Made by a program: the position numbers and the translations under genes | Shown: one piece after another, positions 6,784 to 15,551 of the stretch | Layout of the letters: every line of letters begins with the position of its first letter | Numbering within the stretch: position 1 is the stretch's first letter | NCBI GenBank assembly: GCA_022712835.1 | Contig: JAFLJU010000116.1 | Coordinates: 1 to 31,192, forward strand | Direction: 5' to 3' | From: Desulfobacteraceae bacterium | GTDB lineage: Bacteria > Desulfobacterota > Desulfobacteria > Desulfobacterales > Desulfobacteraceae | DNA: 31,192 bases | Notes under the pieces: generated by a model | Seen by the model: the letters and a program-made list of their open reading frames with translations, nothing else | The model's database searches: none | What the model was told of the DNA's origin: nothing

Positions 6784-9417
6784 ATGTCGCGGCGAAAAAA
6801 CGTGTTCAATAATTTGCCCATCCGCTACCGGCTGCTCTTCAGCTATTCCATTACATTTTTACTGACCCTGACCTTTGGCATTTTACTGATCTATTCCATG
6901 GTTAGAACCACCCTGGAAGACAATATTGAAAGAGAACTCAAAAATGCCACGGACACCATTCTCGGAATGGTAAAGACCGCCACGGATGCGTCCATACGAA
7001 ATCATTTGCGGGCCATTGCCGAAAGCAATCGCAATATTGTGCAGGGATTCTACGAGCAGTCCGAGCAAGGGGTCATCTCGTCTGGGCAAGCCCGGAAATT
7101 GGCCGCCGATGTCCTTCTCAGTCAACCCATCGGCAAAAGCGGATATATCTATTGTATTGATCACAACGGGATCACCCAGGTTCATCCCAGGGCTAAATTG
7201 CTGGGCACCGATCTTTCCGACAATCCGTTTATCCAGACACAAAAAATCAAAAAAGAAGGGTATATTGAATATGAATGGGCCAATCCGGGAGAAACGGTCC
7301 AACGGCCCAAGGCATTGTATATGAGCTATTTTGAGCCCTGGGACTGGATCATCTCCGTTTCTTCCTACCGGGCAGAATTCAACCGGCTCTTGAGCGTGGA
7401 TGATTTTAGGGAAAACATCCTTTCCCTGACCTTTCGAAAAACCGGCTATCCGTATATTATGGACAGCAAGGGGCTGCTCATCATCCACCCCAAACTTGCG
7501 GGCACCAATATCTATGATTCCACAGATGACAACGGGCGCATGTTTATCAAGGAAATATGCGAACAGAAAAATGGAAAAATTATTTATCCCTGGAAAAATC
7601 CAGACGACCGTATTCCCAGAAAAAAACTGGTGATTTTCAATTATATCCCGGAACTGGACTGGATTATTGCCTCCTCCAGCTATCTGGAAGAATTTTACAG
7701 CCCGCTTACGACCATTGGATATTCCATGGCCTTAACCATTCTCATCATGCTGGTTCTGATCATTCCCATTACCTGGATGATCAGTTCCAGGCTGGCCAAA
7801 CCCCTGCAGGAGATGGTCAACGTTTTTGAAAGCGGGGCAAATGCCGATTTTACCAACCGGCTGGATGTCCGGTGGGGCGGTGAGATGGGCCGGGTGGCTG
7901 AAAACTATAATCGCTTCATAGACAAACTCCAGAAAACCGGTAAACAATTGCAGAACTCCGAAGAACGGTTCCGGAGTATTTTTGAAAATTCCCTGGAAGG
8001 TATTTTCCAGATTTCCGCCCAGGGAAAATGCATGGCTGCCAATCCGGCAATGGCCACCTTGCTGGGATATGATACACCGGATATCCTGGTGGAAATGCTA
8101 ACGGATATCGAGAGGCAATTGTTCAAAAACCCCGACAACATGCACACGATATTTGATATTTTAAGGAAACAGGATGGGCTCAAAGGGTATCAGGTTCAAT
8201 TTATTCGAAGGGATACCCAAATTCTGTGGGTATCGCTCAATGCCAAGGCATATAAGGACAAATCCAATCAAATCCTGTATATTGAAGGGTTTATCTCTGA
8301 TATTACCGAACAGAAAAAAGCAGAACAGGCCTTGCAGCAATCCCATGAAAAATTGGAGAACAGGGTAGCGGAAAGGACCCGGGAATTGTCCAGCTGGGTG
8401 AAGGAACTTGAGCAGCGAAATGAACAGAGCGCTCTGCTCCGGAAAATGAGTGAAATGGTTCAGGTCTGCCACACGGCCGATGAAATTTTCAAGGTGATGC
8501 ATCAATATGTTCTGGCGTTTTTTCCCGGTTCATCCGGACAGCTGTTTATCTTCAACAATGCCCAGGAGCACCTGGAACCCTTGATGCGCTGGGGAGACCT
8601 GACAGACGATTCCCGTCCGGCTTTTATTGAAGACTGCTGGGCCTTGCGCCGGGACAAGCCCTATCTGATGGAAAAAAACCGCACCCACATTCCCTGTTAT
8701 CATATGGAAGACGATAGGGTCAATGTCTCCCTGTGCCTTCCCATGATATCCCAGGGGGATATTCTGGGAATGCTTCATCTTAGATTTCCCAGGGAAACCG
8801 CTCCCTCTCCTTCAGACCATCCACCTTCATCGGCCCAGCGCCTGGCCATTCAAATTGCCCAGCATATCTGCCTGGCCCTGGTGAATATCAATCTCAGGGA
8901 ATCCTTAAAGCGTCAATCCATTCAGGATGCCTTAACCGGCCTCTACAATCGGCGCTTTCTGGATGAAAGTATGAAACGTGAATTTTCCCGGATGATACGC
9001 CACCAATACAGCATCGCTCTGGTCATGATCGATGTGGACCATTTCAAACAATTTAATGACAATCATGGCCATGAATGCGGAGATGCGGTACTCCAGGCCC
9101 TGGGCCAATTTTTAAAGAAAAACACCCGGGCCGGAGATATTGTCTGTCGCTACGGGGGAGAAGAATTTACGCTTATGCTCATCAATACAACTCTGGATGC
9201 CGCCATTCATAAGGCAAAAACGATCTGTAACGGGATTCGTGACAACCTTTTGATTCCTTACAATGGATCCTCCTTTAACATTACCATCTCCATGGGTGTT
9301 GCCGTCTGCCCCCTCCACGGCCAGACATTGGAACAGGTTCTGGCCCGGTCAGACCAGGCCCTCTATCAAGCAAAAACCGCTGGACGGGACCGGGTCGAAT
9401 GGATTTCTCTCCCCTAA
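6784..9417 (+). CDS. Membrane sensor diguanylate cyclase (double Cache, HAMP, PAS, GAF, GGDEF)
   Basis: The 877-residue enzyme should make cyclic di-GMP in response to an extracellular ligand. A first membrane helix lies at about 21-40. Two Cache-type periplasmic segments follow (about 40-220 and 220-300), each with the 'GY.Y..D..G...IHP' pattern and 'W.I..SSY' close. A second helix (about 306-328) leads to HAMP (about 329-382), PAS (about 390-510), a short coiled coil, GAF (about 550-700) and GGDEF (about 710-875). The active-site loop is intact as GGEEF at 791-795. The product-inhibition I-site RxxD is present as RAGD at 782-785, five residues before it. The substrate segment reads DVDHFKQFNDNHGH. 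The enzyme is therefore probably active and feedback-inhibited. No EAL domain is present. Confidence 0.93.
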   Translation: MSRRKNVFNNLPIRYRLLFSYSITFLLTLTFGILLIYSMVRTTLEDNIERELKNATDTILGMVKTATDASIRNHLRAIAESNRNIVQGFYEQSEQGVISSGQARKLAADVLLSQPIGKSGYIYCIDHNGITQVHPRAKLLGTDLSDNPFIQTQKIKKEGYIEYEWANPGETVQRPKALYMSYFEPWDWIISVSSYRAEFNRLLSVDDFRENILSLTFRKTGYPYIMDSKGLLIIHPKLAGTNIYDSTDDNGRMFIKEICEQKNGKIIYPWKNPDDRIPRKKLVIFNYIPELDWIIASSSYLEEFYSPLTTIGYSMALTILIMLVLIIPITWMISSRLAKPLQEMVNVFESGANADFTNRLDVRWGGEMGRVAENYNRFIDKLQKTGKQLQNSEERFRSIFENSLEGIFQISAQGKCMAANPAMATLLGYDTPDILVEMLTDIERQLFKNPDNMHTIFDILRKQDGLKGYQVQFIRRDTQILWVSLNAKAYKDKSNQILYIEGFISDITEQKKAEQALQQSHEKLENRVAERTRELSSWVKELEQRNEQSALLRKMSEMVQVCHTADEIFKVMHQYVLAFFPGSSGQLFIFNNAQEHLEPLMRWGDLTDDSRPAFIEDCWALRRDKPYLMEKNRTHIPCYHMEDDRVNVSLCLPMISQGDILGMLHLRFPRETAPSPSDHPPSSAQRLAIQIAQHICLALVNINLRESLKRQSIQDALTGLYNRRFLDESMKREFSRMIRHQYSIALVMIDVDHFKQFNDNHGHECGDAVLQALGQFLKKNTRAGDIVCRYGGEEFTLMLINTTLDAAIHKAKTICNGIRDNLLIPYNGSSFNITISMGVAVCPLHGQTLEQVLARSDQALYQAKTAGRDRVEWISLP

Positions 9418-9586
9418 ATTTGTGAGAGATCACAGTTCTCGGAACATTCAAAAATAGGGATTCCATTGATTGACAAGGGGCTTTAATTTTATTAAGGAAT
9501 TAGTTGCAAGATGATACTGGTTTTTTTTAAAACCTGATCTTTTTAAAATGGGAATATTGCTTGGGCGGTATCATTCATATTTACAT

Positions 9587-9648
9587 GATATGCGGATAGA
9601 AAAGACGCAATATCTAAAATTACGAAGATATGCGGACAAGCGCATATC
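9587..9648. promoter_or_regulatory. Candidate operator before the AOR gene
   Basis: GATATGCGGA occurs at 9587-9596 and again at 9627-9636, exactly 40 bp apart. The second copy forms a perfect inverted repeat, GATATGCG (9627-9634) with CGCATATC (9641-9648), around a six-base spacer. It ends 21 bp before the AOR start codon, so binding there would block transcription or translation. The regulator is unknown. Confidence 0.5.
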
Positions 9649-9669
9649 AAGGATAAACGGAGAACTGCC

Positions 9670-11418
9670 ATGCATGGATTTTATAATCAGATTTTAATAA
9701 TTGATCTTTCAAGTAACAATAGTCAGGTGGAAAAGATAGAAGACAAGATTTATTCAACCTATCTTGGGGGGAAAGGTCTTGCCTCCTGGTTATTATCCGA
9801 AAAAAATCCTGTGGGGGTGGATCCTCTTTCCAAAGAAAACCATTTGATTTTTGCCACAGGACCCGCCACAGGTGGGTTAACATGGGGATCGTCAAGGTAT
9901 GGGGTATTTACAAAATCCCCGTTAACCGGTCTTTATGCAGAGTCATATTCCGGTGGAAGAGTACCCGAAGCCATCAGTGCAACAGGGTTTGATGCCATTG
10001 TTATTAAAGGATGCTCCAAAAATTTATCCATGCTTGAGATTACACCCGATGGTGTTGTGTTTCATGATGTAACTGATTTTAAAGGTAAAGATACGTTTGA
10101 AACTGAAGATTTGATTAAGCAACGTTATTTTTCGAAGAAAATAAAAAAAGGGAAAAGAGGGGCCGTGGTAATTGGCCCGGCTGCTGAAAATGGGGTTGCA
10201 TTTTCAATTATCAAAAATGACGGGTGGCGGTGTGCGGGCAGGGCTGGTACAGGAACTGTCATGGGATCGAAAAACCTGAAAGCCATTATATTTTCAGGTG
10301 ATAAAAAGCGGAACCCCCATAATCCTAAAGCGTTGCAAGCTCTATCCAAAGATCTGGCAGCAGAGTCTAAAGAAAGTCCAGTGGTTCATGCGTATAAATC
10401 CATGGGTACATCTCAGATGGTCAAAATCATGAATGGTGCCAATGCCTTTCCTACTAAATATTGGACAAAAGGAAAAGCACCCCATTGGGAAAAGATATCA
10501 GCAGATGCCTTGCATAATCAATGCAAAGTCAAACCCCATGCATGCGCCAAATGCTTTTTATCCTGCGGCAGGATGACACAAGTTCAAGAGGGGCGTCATA
10601 AAGGGTTGATTATCGAAGGCCCTGAATATGAGACCATTTATACTTATGGTGGTCTTTGCATGGTGGAATCCATTGAAGAGATCGCCTATTTGAACCATAT
10701 TTGTGACAGCTTAGGGATGGATACAATGACAGCCGGAAACCTTGTTGCCTTCACCATGGCTGCATATGAACAGGGCAAGTCTGATTATGAAATCAAGTTT
10801 GGGGATGTAGATGCCATAGCAACATTGCTTAACCTGATTTCTGAAAGAAAAGAAATCGGGGCGATACTATCTAAAGGTATCCGTTTTGCTGCAAAAGAAT
10901 TTAATATGGAAGATCAGGCAGTCCATGTAAAGGGGATGGAACCGGCAGGGTATGACCCCAGAGCCCTTAAGGGCATGGGATTGGCTTATGCAACATCGGA
11001 CAGAGGCGCATGTCATCTTCGGGCCACGTTTTATAAACCCGAATTGGCAGGCATGATTGATCGTGATCAAATTGAAGGAAAAGCAGAATTGTTTGTTGAC
11101 TTTGAAGACCGGCTTACCCTGTTTGACTCAATGATTCTTTGCAAGTTTTTCCGGGATATTTATCCCTGGGATCTTTTGGGCGAGTTGATTACTGCCTCCA
11201 CCGGTATTGATGGGTCTGAAGAACATTTAGCATCCATTGCCCAGACCATCTCTTCAATTGTCAGAGATTTCAATTTAAGAGAAGGAATGAAAGCCTGTGA
11301 TGAAACATTGCCAAAACCCTTTTTCATAGCGTTGGAAGACAGTGGTGGTGTCTTAAAAGAAGAGGAAATGGATCAATTAATGAGCGATTATAAATCAATT
11401 CGAAATTGGAAAGTATAG
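9670..11418 (+). CDS. aor: Tungsten-type aldehyde:ferredoxin oxidoreductase
   Basis: The 582-residue cytoplasmic enzyme should interconvert aldehydes and carboxylic acids using ferredoxin, a tungsto-bispterin cofactor and one 4Fe-4S cluster. The N-terminal AOR block is intact (STYLGGKGLA; FATGPATGG; TKSPLTG; ESYSGG). Cluster ligands appear as C292, C295 and C299 (CAKCFLSC), with C491 (MILCKFF) as the fourth, matching the spacing of Pyrococcus AOR (288/291/295/494). Pterin-site motifs are DSLGMDT and FNLREGMK..DETLP. His449 in RGACHLRA matches the catalytic His448 of that enzyme. GGAG lies 7 nt before the ATG. No ferredoxin or cofactor-insertion gene adjoins it. The substrate is unknown. Neighbouring aminotransferase genes suggest amino-acid-derived aldehydes, but this is only context. 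Confidence 0.93.
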   Translation: MHGFYNQILIIDLSSNNSQVEKIEDKIYSTYLGGKGLASWLLSEKNPVGVDPLSKENHLIFATGPATGGLTWGSSRYGVFTKSPLTGLYAESYSGGRVPEAISATGFDAIVIKGCSKNLSMLEITPDGVVFHDVTDFKGKDTFETEDLIKQRYFSKKIKKGKRGAVVIGPAAENGVAFSIIKNDGWRCAGRAGTGTVMGSKNLKAIIFSGDKKRNPHNPKALQALSKDLAAESKESPVVHAYKSMGTSQMVKIMNGANAFPTKYWTKGKAPHWEKISADALHNQCKVKPHACAKCFLSCGRMTQVQEGRHKGLIIEGPEYETIYTYGGLCMVESIEEIAYLNHICDSLGMDTMTAGNLVAFTMAAYEQGKSDYEIKFGDVDAIATLLNLISERKEIGAILSKGIRFAAKEFNMEDQAVHVKGMEPAGYDPRALKGMGLAYATSDRGACHLRATFYKPELAGMIDRDQIEGKAELFVDFEDRLTLFDSMILCKFFRDIYPWDLLGELITASTGIDGSEEHLASIAQTISSIVRDFNLREGMKACDETLPKPFFIALEDSGGVLKEEEMDQLMSDYKSIRNWKV

Positions 11419-11430
11419 TTCCTTAATTAT

Positions 11431-11585
11431 CCCAAACAACCATGAATGCAGATTATTTTTATAGGGCGTAAAACGATTCTCATCAATTTGGCTATTTAAA
11501 ATTTCTATTTTACCAAACAATTAAGAGATCAATTGCTTTTTTTCGATTTTTTTTTCTTGACACCTTGGATGTTTTCCTTTACTTG
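11431..11585 (+). promoter_or_regulatory. Upstream control region of mmsA, copy 1 of a paired 155-bp block
   Basis: Three elements match the region before the aminotransferase gene in order and spacing: CCCAAACAACCA (11431), TAAAACGATT (11469) and an AATTGC-TTTTTTTCGATTTTT segment (from 11531). The last runs into a sigma-70-like promoter, with TTGACA at 11557-11562, a 17-bp spacer and TACTTG at 11580-11585. The predicted transcript would start near 11592, about 113 nt before the mmsA ATG. The Lrp/AsnC protein encoded at 13336 is the obvious candidate regulator. Confidence 0.65.
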
Positions 11586-11704
11586 ATGTTATATTTAATA
11601 AAAGAAAATATTGAGAAAGAAAAAGGCAAAGGATAAATTTAAACAAAAACCCTTTCCGTTACGCCATGCAAATTATGGGACGAAAAAAAGTGGAGATTAA
11701 AAAA

Positions 11705-13207
11705 ATGACACAGAAAGTTGAACATTTCATCAATGGTAAACGGTTTGTTGATCCAGGCTCACGTGTTGGTGATGTGTATAACCCAGCGACAGGTGAGATA
11801 ACAAAACAGGTCGCGTTGGCCTCTAAGGCCACTGTAGAAGAAGCAATTTCCGCTGCCGAGGCAGCTTTTCCGAAATGGCGGGATATGGCGCCGGCAAAAC
11901 GGGCACAAATTATGTTTCGTTACAAGGTACTTCTGGACGAACATGCTGAAGAGATTGACTTGCTGATGACCCAGGAACATGGCAAAGTGCTGAACGATTC
12001 CCATGGGGAGTTTTTGCGGGCCGTTGAGGTCGTGGAATTTATGTGCGGTGTGCCAGAACTTTTAAAGGGAGAGCATACCAAGGATGTGGGAACAGCTATT
12101 GACAGCTGGTCTGAGCGGCAACCCCTTGGTGTTTGTGCCGGAATTTCACCGTTTAATTTTCCTGTTATGGTACCGTTTTGGATGCTAATTCCTTCAATCG
12201 CCTGCGGCAATACCTTTGTCCTCAAACCCTCGGAGAAGGATCCAAGTTCCATCTATAGAGCCATTGAACTTTTCAAAGAGGCCGGACTTCCCGATGGGGT
12301 AATCAATATTGTCAATGGAGACAAGGAAGCCGTTGACACTCTGTTGACCGACCCACGCATTCAGTCAGTGAGCTTTGTGGGGTCTACCCCGATTGCTGAA
12401 TACATCTATACTACAGGCTGTGCCAATGGCAAGAGAGTTCAGGCCCTTGGCGGCGCTAAAAACCACGCTATCATCATGCCGGATGCGGATCTGGACAATG
12501 CCGTTTCTGCAATGATGGGGGCCGCCTTCGGTTCCTGCGGTGAACGCTGCATGGCAGTTCCGGTGGCCGTAACGGTCGGAGAGGAGCTGGGTGATGCCTT
12601 TGTGGAAAAGATTAAGGAAGAACTGGAGAAGATGAAAATCGGGCCTGGGGCCGATGCGGGTAATGACATGGGACCGCTGGTTACAAAAGAACATTTTGCC
12701 AAGGTTAAAGGGTATGTTGACCTGGGCATAGAAGAGGGTGCAAAACTGGTGGTTGATGGCCGTGGTCTTTCCATTGAAGGGTATGAAAATGGTTATTTCC
12801 TTGGCGGCTGCCTGTTTGACAACGTCACACCTGAGATGAAAATTTATCAGGATGAAATCTTTGGACCTGTTCTGGTGGTTGTTCGCGTAAAAACTCAGCA
12901 GGAAGCCATGGATCTGATTAATGACCACGAATACGGTAACGGTACCTGTATCTTCACCCGAGACGGAGAGGCTGCCCGTTATTTTAGCAACAACATCAAG
13001 GTTGGAATGGTCGGCATTAATGTTCCTCTTCCGGTGCCGGTGGCGTATCACAGCTTCGGTGGCTGGAAACGGTCGAGTTTTGGTGCCCATGGTATGTATG
13101 GTAAGGATTCAATACATTTTTTTACCCGCCGTAAAACCATTACCCAGCGCTGGCCTTCCGCTGGTGTGCGTGAAGGTGCTGTCTTTACCTTCCCCAGCAA
13201 TAAATAA
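11705..13207 (+). CDS. mmsA: CoA-acylating methylmalonate/malonate-semialdehyde dehydrogenase
   Basis: The 500-residue protein belongs to the MmsA/IolA branch of the aldehyde dehydrogenases. These use NAD and CoA to convert methylmalonate semialdehyde to propionyl-CoA, or malonate semialdehyde to acetyl-CoA, with loss of CO2. Diagnostic segments are FINGKRFVD and NPATGE at the start, CAGISPFNFP in the NAD domain, FVGSTPIAEYIY, and GSCGERCMA with catalytic Cys282. IFGPVLVV and the closing KDSIHFFTRRKTITQRW are also typical. An upstream in-frame ATG at 11666 has no ribosome site. The ATG at 11705 has GGAG 9 nt before it, so it is preferred. With the aminotransferase at 14184 it would complete beta-alanine or 3-aminoisobutyrate breakdown (inference). 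Confidence 0.92.
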   Translation: MTQKVEHFINGKRFVDPGSRVGDVYNPATGEITKQVALASKATVEEAISAAEAAFPKWRDMAPAKRAQIMFRYKVLLDEHAEEIDLLMTQEHGKVLNDSHGEFLRAVEVVEFMCGVPELLKGEHTKDVGTAIDSWSERQPLGVCAGISPFNFPVMVPFWMLIPSIACGNTFVLKPSEKDPSSIYRAIELFKEAGLPDGVINIVNGDKEAVDTLLTDPRIQSVSFVGSTPIAEYIYTTGCANGKRVQALGGAKNHAIIMPDADLDNAVSAMMGAAFGSCGERCMAVPVAVTVGEELGDAFVEKIKEELEKMKIGPGADAGNDMGPLVTKEHFAKVKGYVDLGIEEGAKLVVDGRGLSIEGYENGYFLGGCLFDNVTPEMKIYQDEIFGPVLVVVRVKTQQEAMDLINDHEYGNGTCIFTRDGEAARYFSNNIKVGMVGINVPLPVPVAYHSFGGWKRSSFGAHGMYGKDSIHFFTRRKTITQRWPSAGVREGAVFTFPSNK

Positions 13208-13217
13208 ATTTGCATTT

Positions 13218-13262
13218 AATAGCAGCTTTCAACATTAAGAGAGCTGCTATTATCTTTATTTT
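13218..13262 (+). terminator. Probable terminator after mmsA
   Basis: AATAGCAGCT (13218-13227) pairs with AGCTGCTATT (13242-13251) around a 14-base loop, starting 11 bp past the mmsA stop. It is followed by a T-rich stretch (ATCTTTATTTTC). The tail is imperfect, so efficiency is uncertain. Confidence 0.65.
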
Positions 13263-13276
13263 CAGGGGCTTCACCC

Positions 13277-13310
13277 AGATAAGCGATTAGATAAGCGATT
13301 AGATAAATCG
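13277..13310. repeat. 12-bp tandem repeat between mmsA and the Lrp gene
   Basis: AGATAAGCGATT occurs at 13277-13288 and 13289-13300, and is followed by a degraded third unit, AGATAAATCG. It lies 26 bp past the 3' end of the Lrp gene. No function is claimed. Confidence 0.8.
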
Positions 13311-13335
13311 GAGTGTCAATCTTATCGACAGTGGG

Positions 13336-13797
13336 TTAATCGATGGATGTCTTCCAATCATACCGCCGTTTTACATAGTTCAGGATCAAGGATGTTTCCG
13401 TTGTCGAAATCCCGTCTATTTTATGTATTTTCTGGGAAAGAATATGATTCAGTTCCTCAATGGAATTGGCGTTAAATTCTGCATAAATATCAGAACCACC
13501 AGTAGCCTGAACAATGTACCAGATTTGTTTTATTTTGCTTAACTCTTCACTGACATGCTCAATCTTTTTAACATCCACATTTATTTTAAGGATGCCGACA
13601 ATTTCAAATCCAAGTTTTAAGGGGTTGCTCACCGCTACAATCTGAATGTATTCCTCTTTGATTAGACGGTTTAGCCGGCTTCTGACCGTAGCTTCAGAGA
13701 CCCCGAGTTGCTTGGCAATCATTGTATTGGGCATTCTTCCATCTGTCTGAAGCAGTTCGATTATCTTGCAATCTGTCTGATCTATATCTACTCGCAC
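13336..13797 (-). CDS. Lrp/AsnC-family transcriptional regulator
   Basis: The 153-residue protein has an N-terminal winged helix-turn-helix (about 1-60, IDQTDCKIIELLQTDGRMPN then LGVSEATVRSRLNRLIKE). An RAM/AsnC ligand-binding domain follows at about 68-145, with the Thr-Gly-Gly-x-Asp turn (ATGGSDIYAEF). Members sense amino acids and assemble into octamers that wrap about 100-160 bp of DNA. The start codon is GTG, with AAGGAG 10 nt upstream. The gene lies between mmsA and the aminotransferase gene, transcribed opposite to both, and those genes share a 155-bp upstream block. Local control of both by this protein is therefore likely but inferred. Confidence 0.92.
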   Translation of the reverse strand: MRVDIDQTDCKIIELLQTDGRMPNTMIAKQLGVSEATVRSRLNRLIKEEYIQIVAVSNPLKLGFEIVGILKINVDVKKIEHVSEELSKIKQIWYIVQATGGSDIYAEFNANSIEELNHILSQKIHKIDGISTTETSLILNYVKRRYDWKTSID

Positions 13798-14183
13798 TTT
13801 AATATGGCTCCTTTATACGCCGGGGTAATTTAAAAAAATTATAATTAAATTGTGTACTTTATAATAATATTCAACCCCAAACAACCAAGAGATACAAACT
13901 TTTTTTCTCGGAGCATAAAACGATTTACAGTATTTTATCGACCGAAAACAACTATTTTGATAAAATAATGCGAATCTAATTGCTTTTTTTCGATTTTTTT
14001 CTTGACACCCTTGAGGTTTTCCTCTATTTGGTATTTTATGGTGGAATCTTTAAAAGATCAGGATGATATTTCAAGATGGACAATCTTATTATACCTGTGT
14101 TTCGGCCCATCCAAATTAGGGAAGGTTTTTTTAGGCAAGCCATACAAAACATTCATAAACCTAAATTAACGGAGATTGGAAGT
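13798..14183. other. 386-bp divergent intergenic region between the Lrp gene and the aminotransferase gene
   Basis: It holds the Lrp gene's leader, the second copy of the paired control block (13876-14030) and a long leader for the aminotransferase gene. An in-frame ATG at 14076 would add 36 residues, but it has no SD and the extension lacks family similarity. Confidence 0.6.
13876..14030 (+). promoter_or_regulatory. Upstream control region of the aminotransferase gene, copy 2 of the paired block
   Basis: It has the same order as copy 1: CCCAAACAACCA (13876), TAAAACGATT (13916) and AATTGC followed by T-runs around CGATTTTT (from 13978). The promoter is TTGACA (14002-14007), 17 bp, then TATTTG (14025-14030). 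Both copies span exactly 155 bp, and the second gap is 62 bp in each. The sequence after TTGACA also agrees (CACC..TTG..GTTTTCCT). The predicted transcript starts near 14037. Confidence 0.65.
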
Positions 14184-15461
14184 ATGAACACGAAAGACAA
14201 ATACAAAGAATTTGTAAACACCGCATTTGTGGGGGCTGTGGAACCCGTGGTCATCGAAAAAGCTAAAGGAGCCACCTACTTTGATGAAGATGGCACACAA
14301 TATCTTGACTGCTTTGCAGGAATATCTGTGGTAAACTCCGGCCATGGCAATGAAGCCATTAACGCAGCAGCCAAAGAACAGATCGATAAACTGGTCCATT
14401 GTTGTTCCTATGTTTACCACGCAAAACCCGTTGCAGATCTGGCTGAAAAAATTGCTTCCATCACTCCGGGAAGGCTTAAAAAAAGTTTTTTCGGAAATGG
14501 CGGTGCAGAAGGGATTGAAGGGGCGCTTAGACTGGCAAAACGCTTTAATGGCAAAAATGAAATGGTGGCCCTTACCAATTCATTTCATGGCCGTACCTAT
14601 GCCACATTGAGTCTTACTGGAAACTGCGGCAGAAAGAGAGGCGGCGGACCCTATATGGCCGGCGTCACATTTGCCCCCGCACCCAATTGCTATAGGTGTC
14701 CTTTTAAAATTTATGATTCAGAAAAATGTGACATGGCCTGTGCCGATTATCTTGATGAGGTAATCAGATGCCATACCTCTGACAATGTCAGCTTATTTAT
14801 CGCAGAACCTGTCATGGGAGAAGGCGGAATTATCGCGCCGCCTAAAAATTACTTCAAAAGGATTAAAGAAGTTTTAGACACCCATGGGATTCTTTTTATC
14901 GCAGATGAAGTCCAGTCAGGGTTCGGCAGAACCGGCAAAATGTTTGCCATTGATCATTACGATGTTGAACCGGATATCATGGTGATGGCAAAGGGGATTG
15001 CAAATGGATTTCCCTTGAGCTGTTTTGTTGCCAGGGATGAAATTGCCGATGCCTTTCAGCCGGGAGACCATCTGTCAACATTCGGCGGCAATCCTGTTTC
15101 ATGTGCGGCATCCCTTGCAAATATCGATTTTATGGAACAAAACAACATTCCCGGGCAAAGTGCTGAAAAAGGGGCCTTTTTACAAGAGGCATTGAAGGCC
15201 ATTAATCCCAAGGCAGTTCAAATAGGAGAGATTCGCGGCAAAGGCCTGATGGTAGGGATCGAACTGGTTGAAGACCTTGGGACCAAGGCCCCTGCGGCAG
15301 CCCAGGCCGGCAAAATTCGTGCAGCCATGAGAGAAAAAGGCGTATTGATCGGCGTGGGGGGTGGTTTTGCAAATGTTCTTCGTATCCAGCCACCCTTGTC
15401 AATCAGCAAAGAAGAGCTGACAAGCGTTGTTAATACCCTTAAAGAGCTTCTTGAAAGTTAA
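14184..15461 (+). CDS. Class III (PLP) aminotransferase, AGT2/omega-amino-acid type
   Basis: The 425-residue enzyme should move an amino group from an omega-amino acid (beta-alanine or 3-aminoisobutyrate likely) or alanine to a keto acid such as pyruvate or glyoxylate. Visible motifs are the Gly-rich NGGAEGIEGALRLAKRF, the aromatic/His turn NSFHGRTY, and AEPVMGEGG. ADEVQSGFGRTGK carries the Asp that pairs with the PLP ring nitrogen. Lys270 in MVMAKGIANG forms the Schiff base. A Cys cluster (NCYRCPF...CDMAC) is a feature shared with many anaerobe members and with the second aminotransferase at 26700. GGAG lies 9 nt before ATG 14184, so this start is preferred over 14076. The substrate is assigned from the adjacent mmsA and Lrp genes. 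Confidence 0.88.
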   Translation: MNTKDKYKEFVNTAFVGAVEPVVIEKAKGATYFDEDGTQYLDCFAGISVVNSGHGNEAINAAAKEQIDKLVHCCSYVYHAKPVADLAEKIASITPGRLKKSFFGNGGAEGIEGALRLAKRFNGKNEMVALTNSFHGRTYATLSLTGNCGRKRGGGPYMAGVTFAPAPNCYRCPFKIYDSEKCDMACADYLDEVIRCHTSDNVSLFIAEPVMGEGGIIAPPKNYFKRIKEVLDTHGILFIADEVQSGFGRTGKMFAIDHYDVEPDIMVMAKGIANGFPLSCFVARDEIADAFQPGDHLSTFGGNPVSCAASLANIDFMEQNNIPGQSAEKGAFLQEALKAINPKAVQIGEIRGKGLMVGIELVEDLGTKAPAAAQAGKIRAAMREKGVLIGVGGGFANVLRIQPPLSISKEELTSVVNTLKELLES

Positions 15462-15501
15462 TTGCCCTAAACTATAGTTCGCTTTCAACCCGCATAAAAA
15501 T

Positions 15502-15549
15502 CCTTGGTTGCCATTGCAAAAGATAGCGATGACAGCCAAGGGTTTTTTT
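15502..15549. terminator. Bidirectional terminator between aminotransferase and dctM genes
   Basis: CCTTGGTTGCCATTGC (15502-15517) and GCGATGACAGCCAAGG (15526-15541) form a 16-bp stem with G-U pairs and an eight-base loop. A T-run follows on the plus strand, and the complementary A-run (AAAAAT before 15502) serves the minus strand. It sits between two converging genes. Confidence 0.8.
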
Positions 15550-15551
15550 GC

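Noticed and set aside
6883..7488. 201-residue open frame on the minus strand
   Set aside because: It is antisense to the Cache region of the diguanylate cyclase, with no supporting features.
12365..13090. 241-residue open frame on the minus strand
   Set aside because: It is antisense to mmsA; its His/Asn-rich composition reflects the complement of the real gene.
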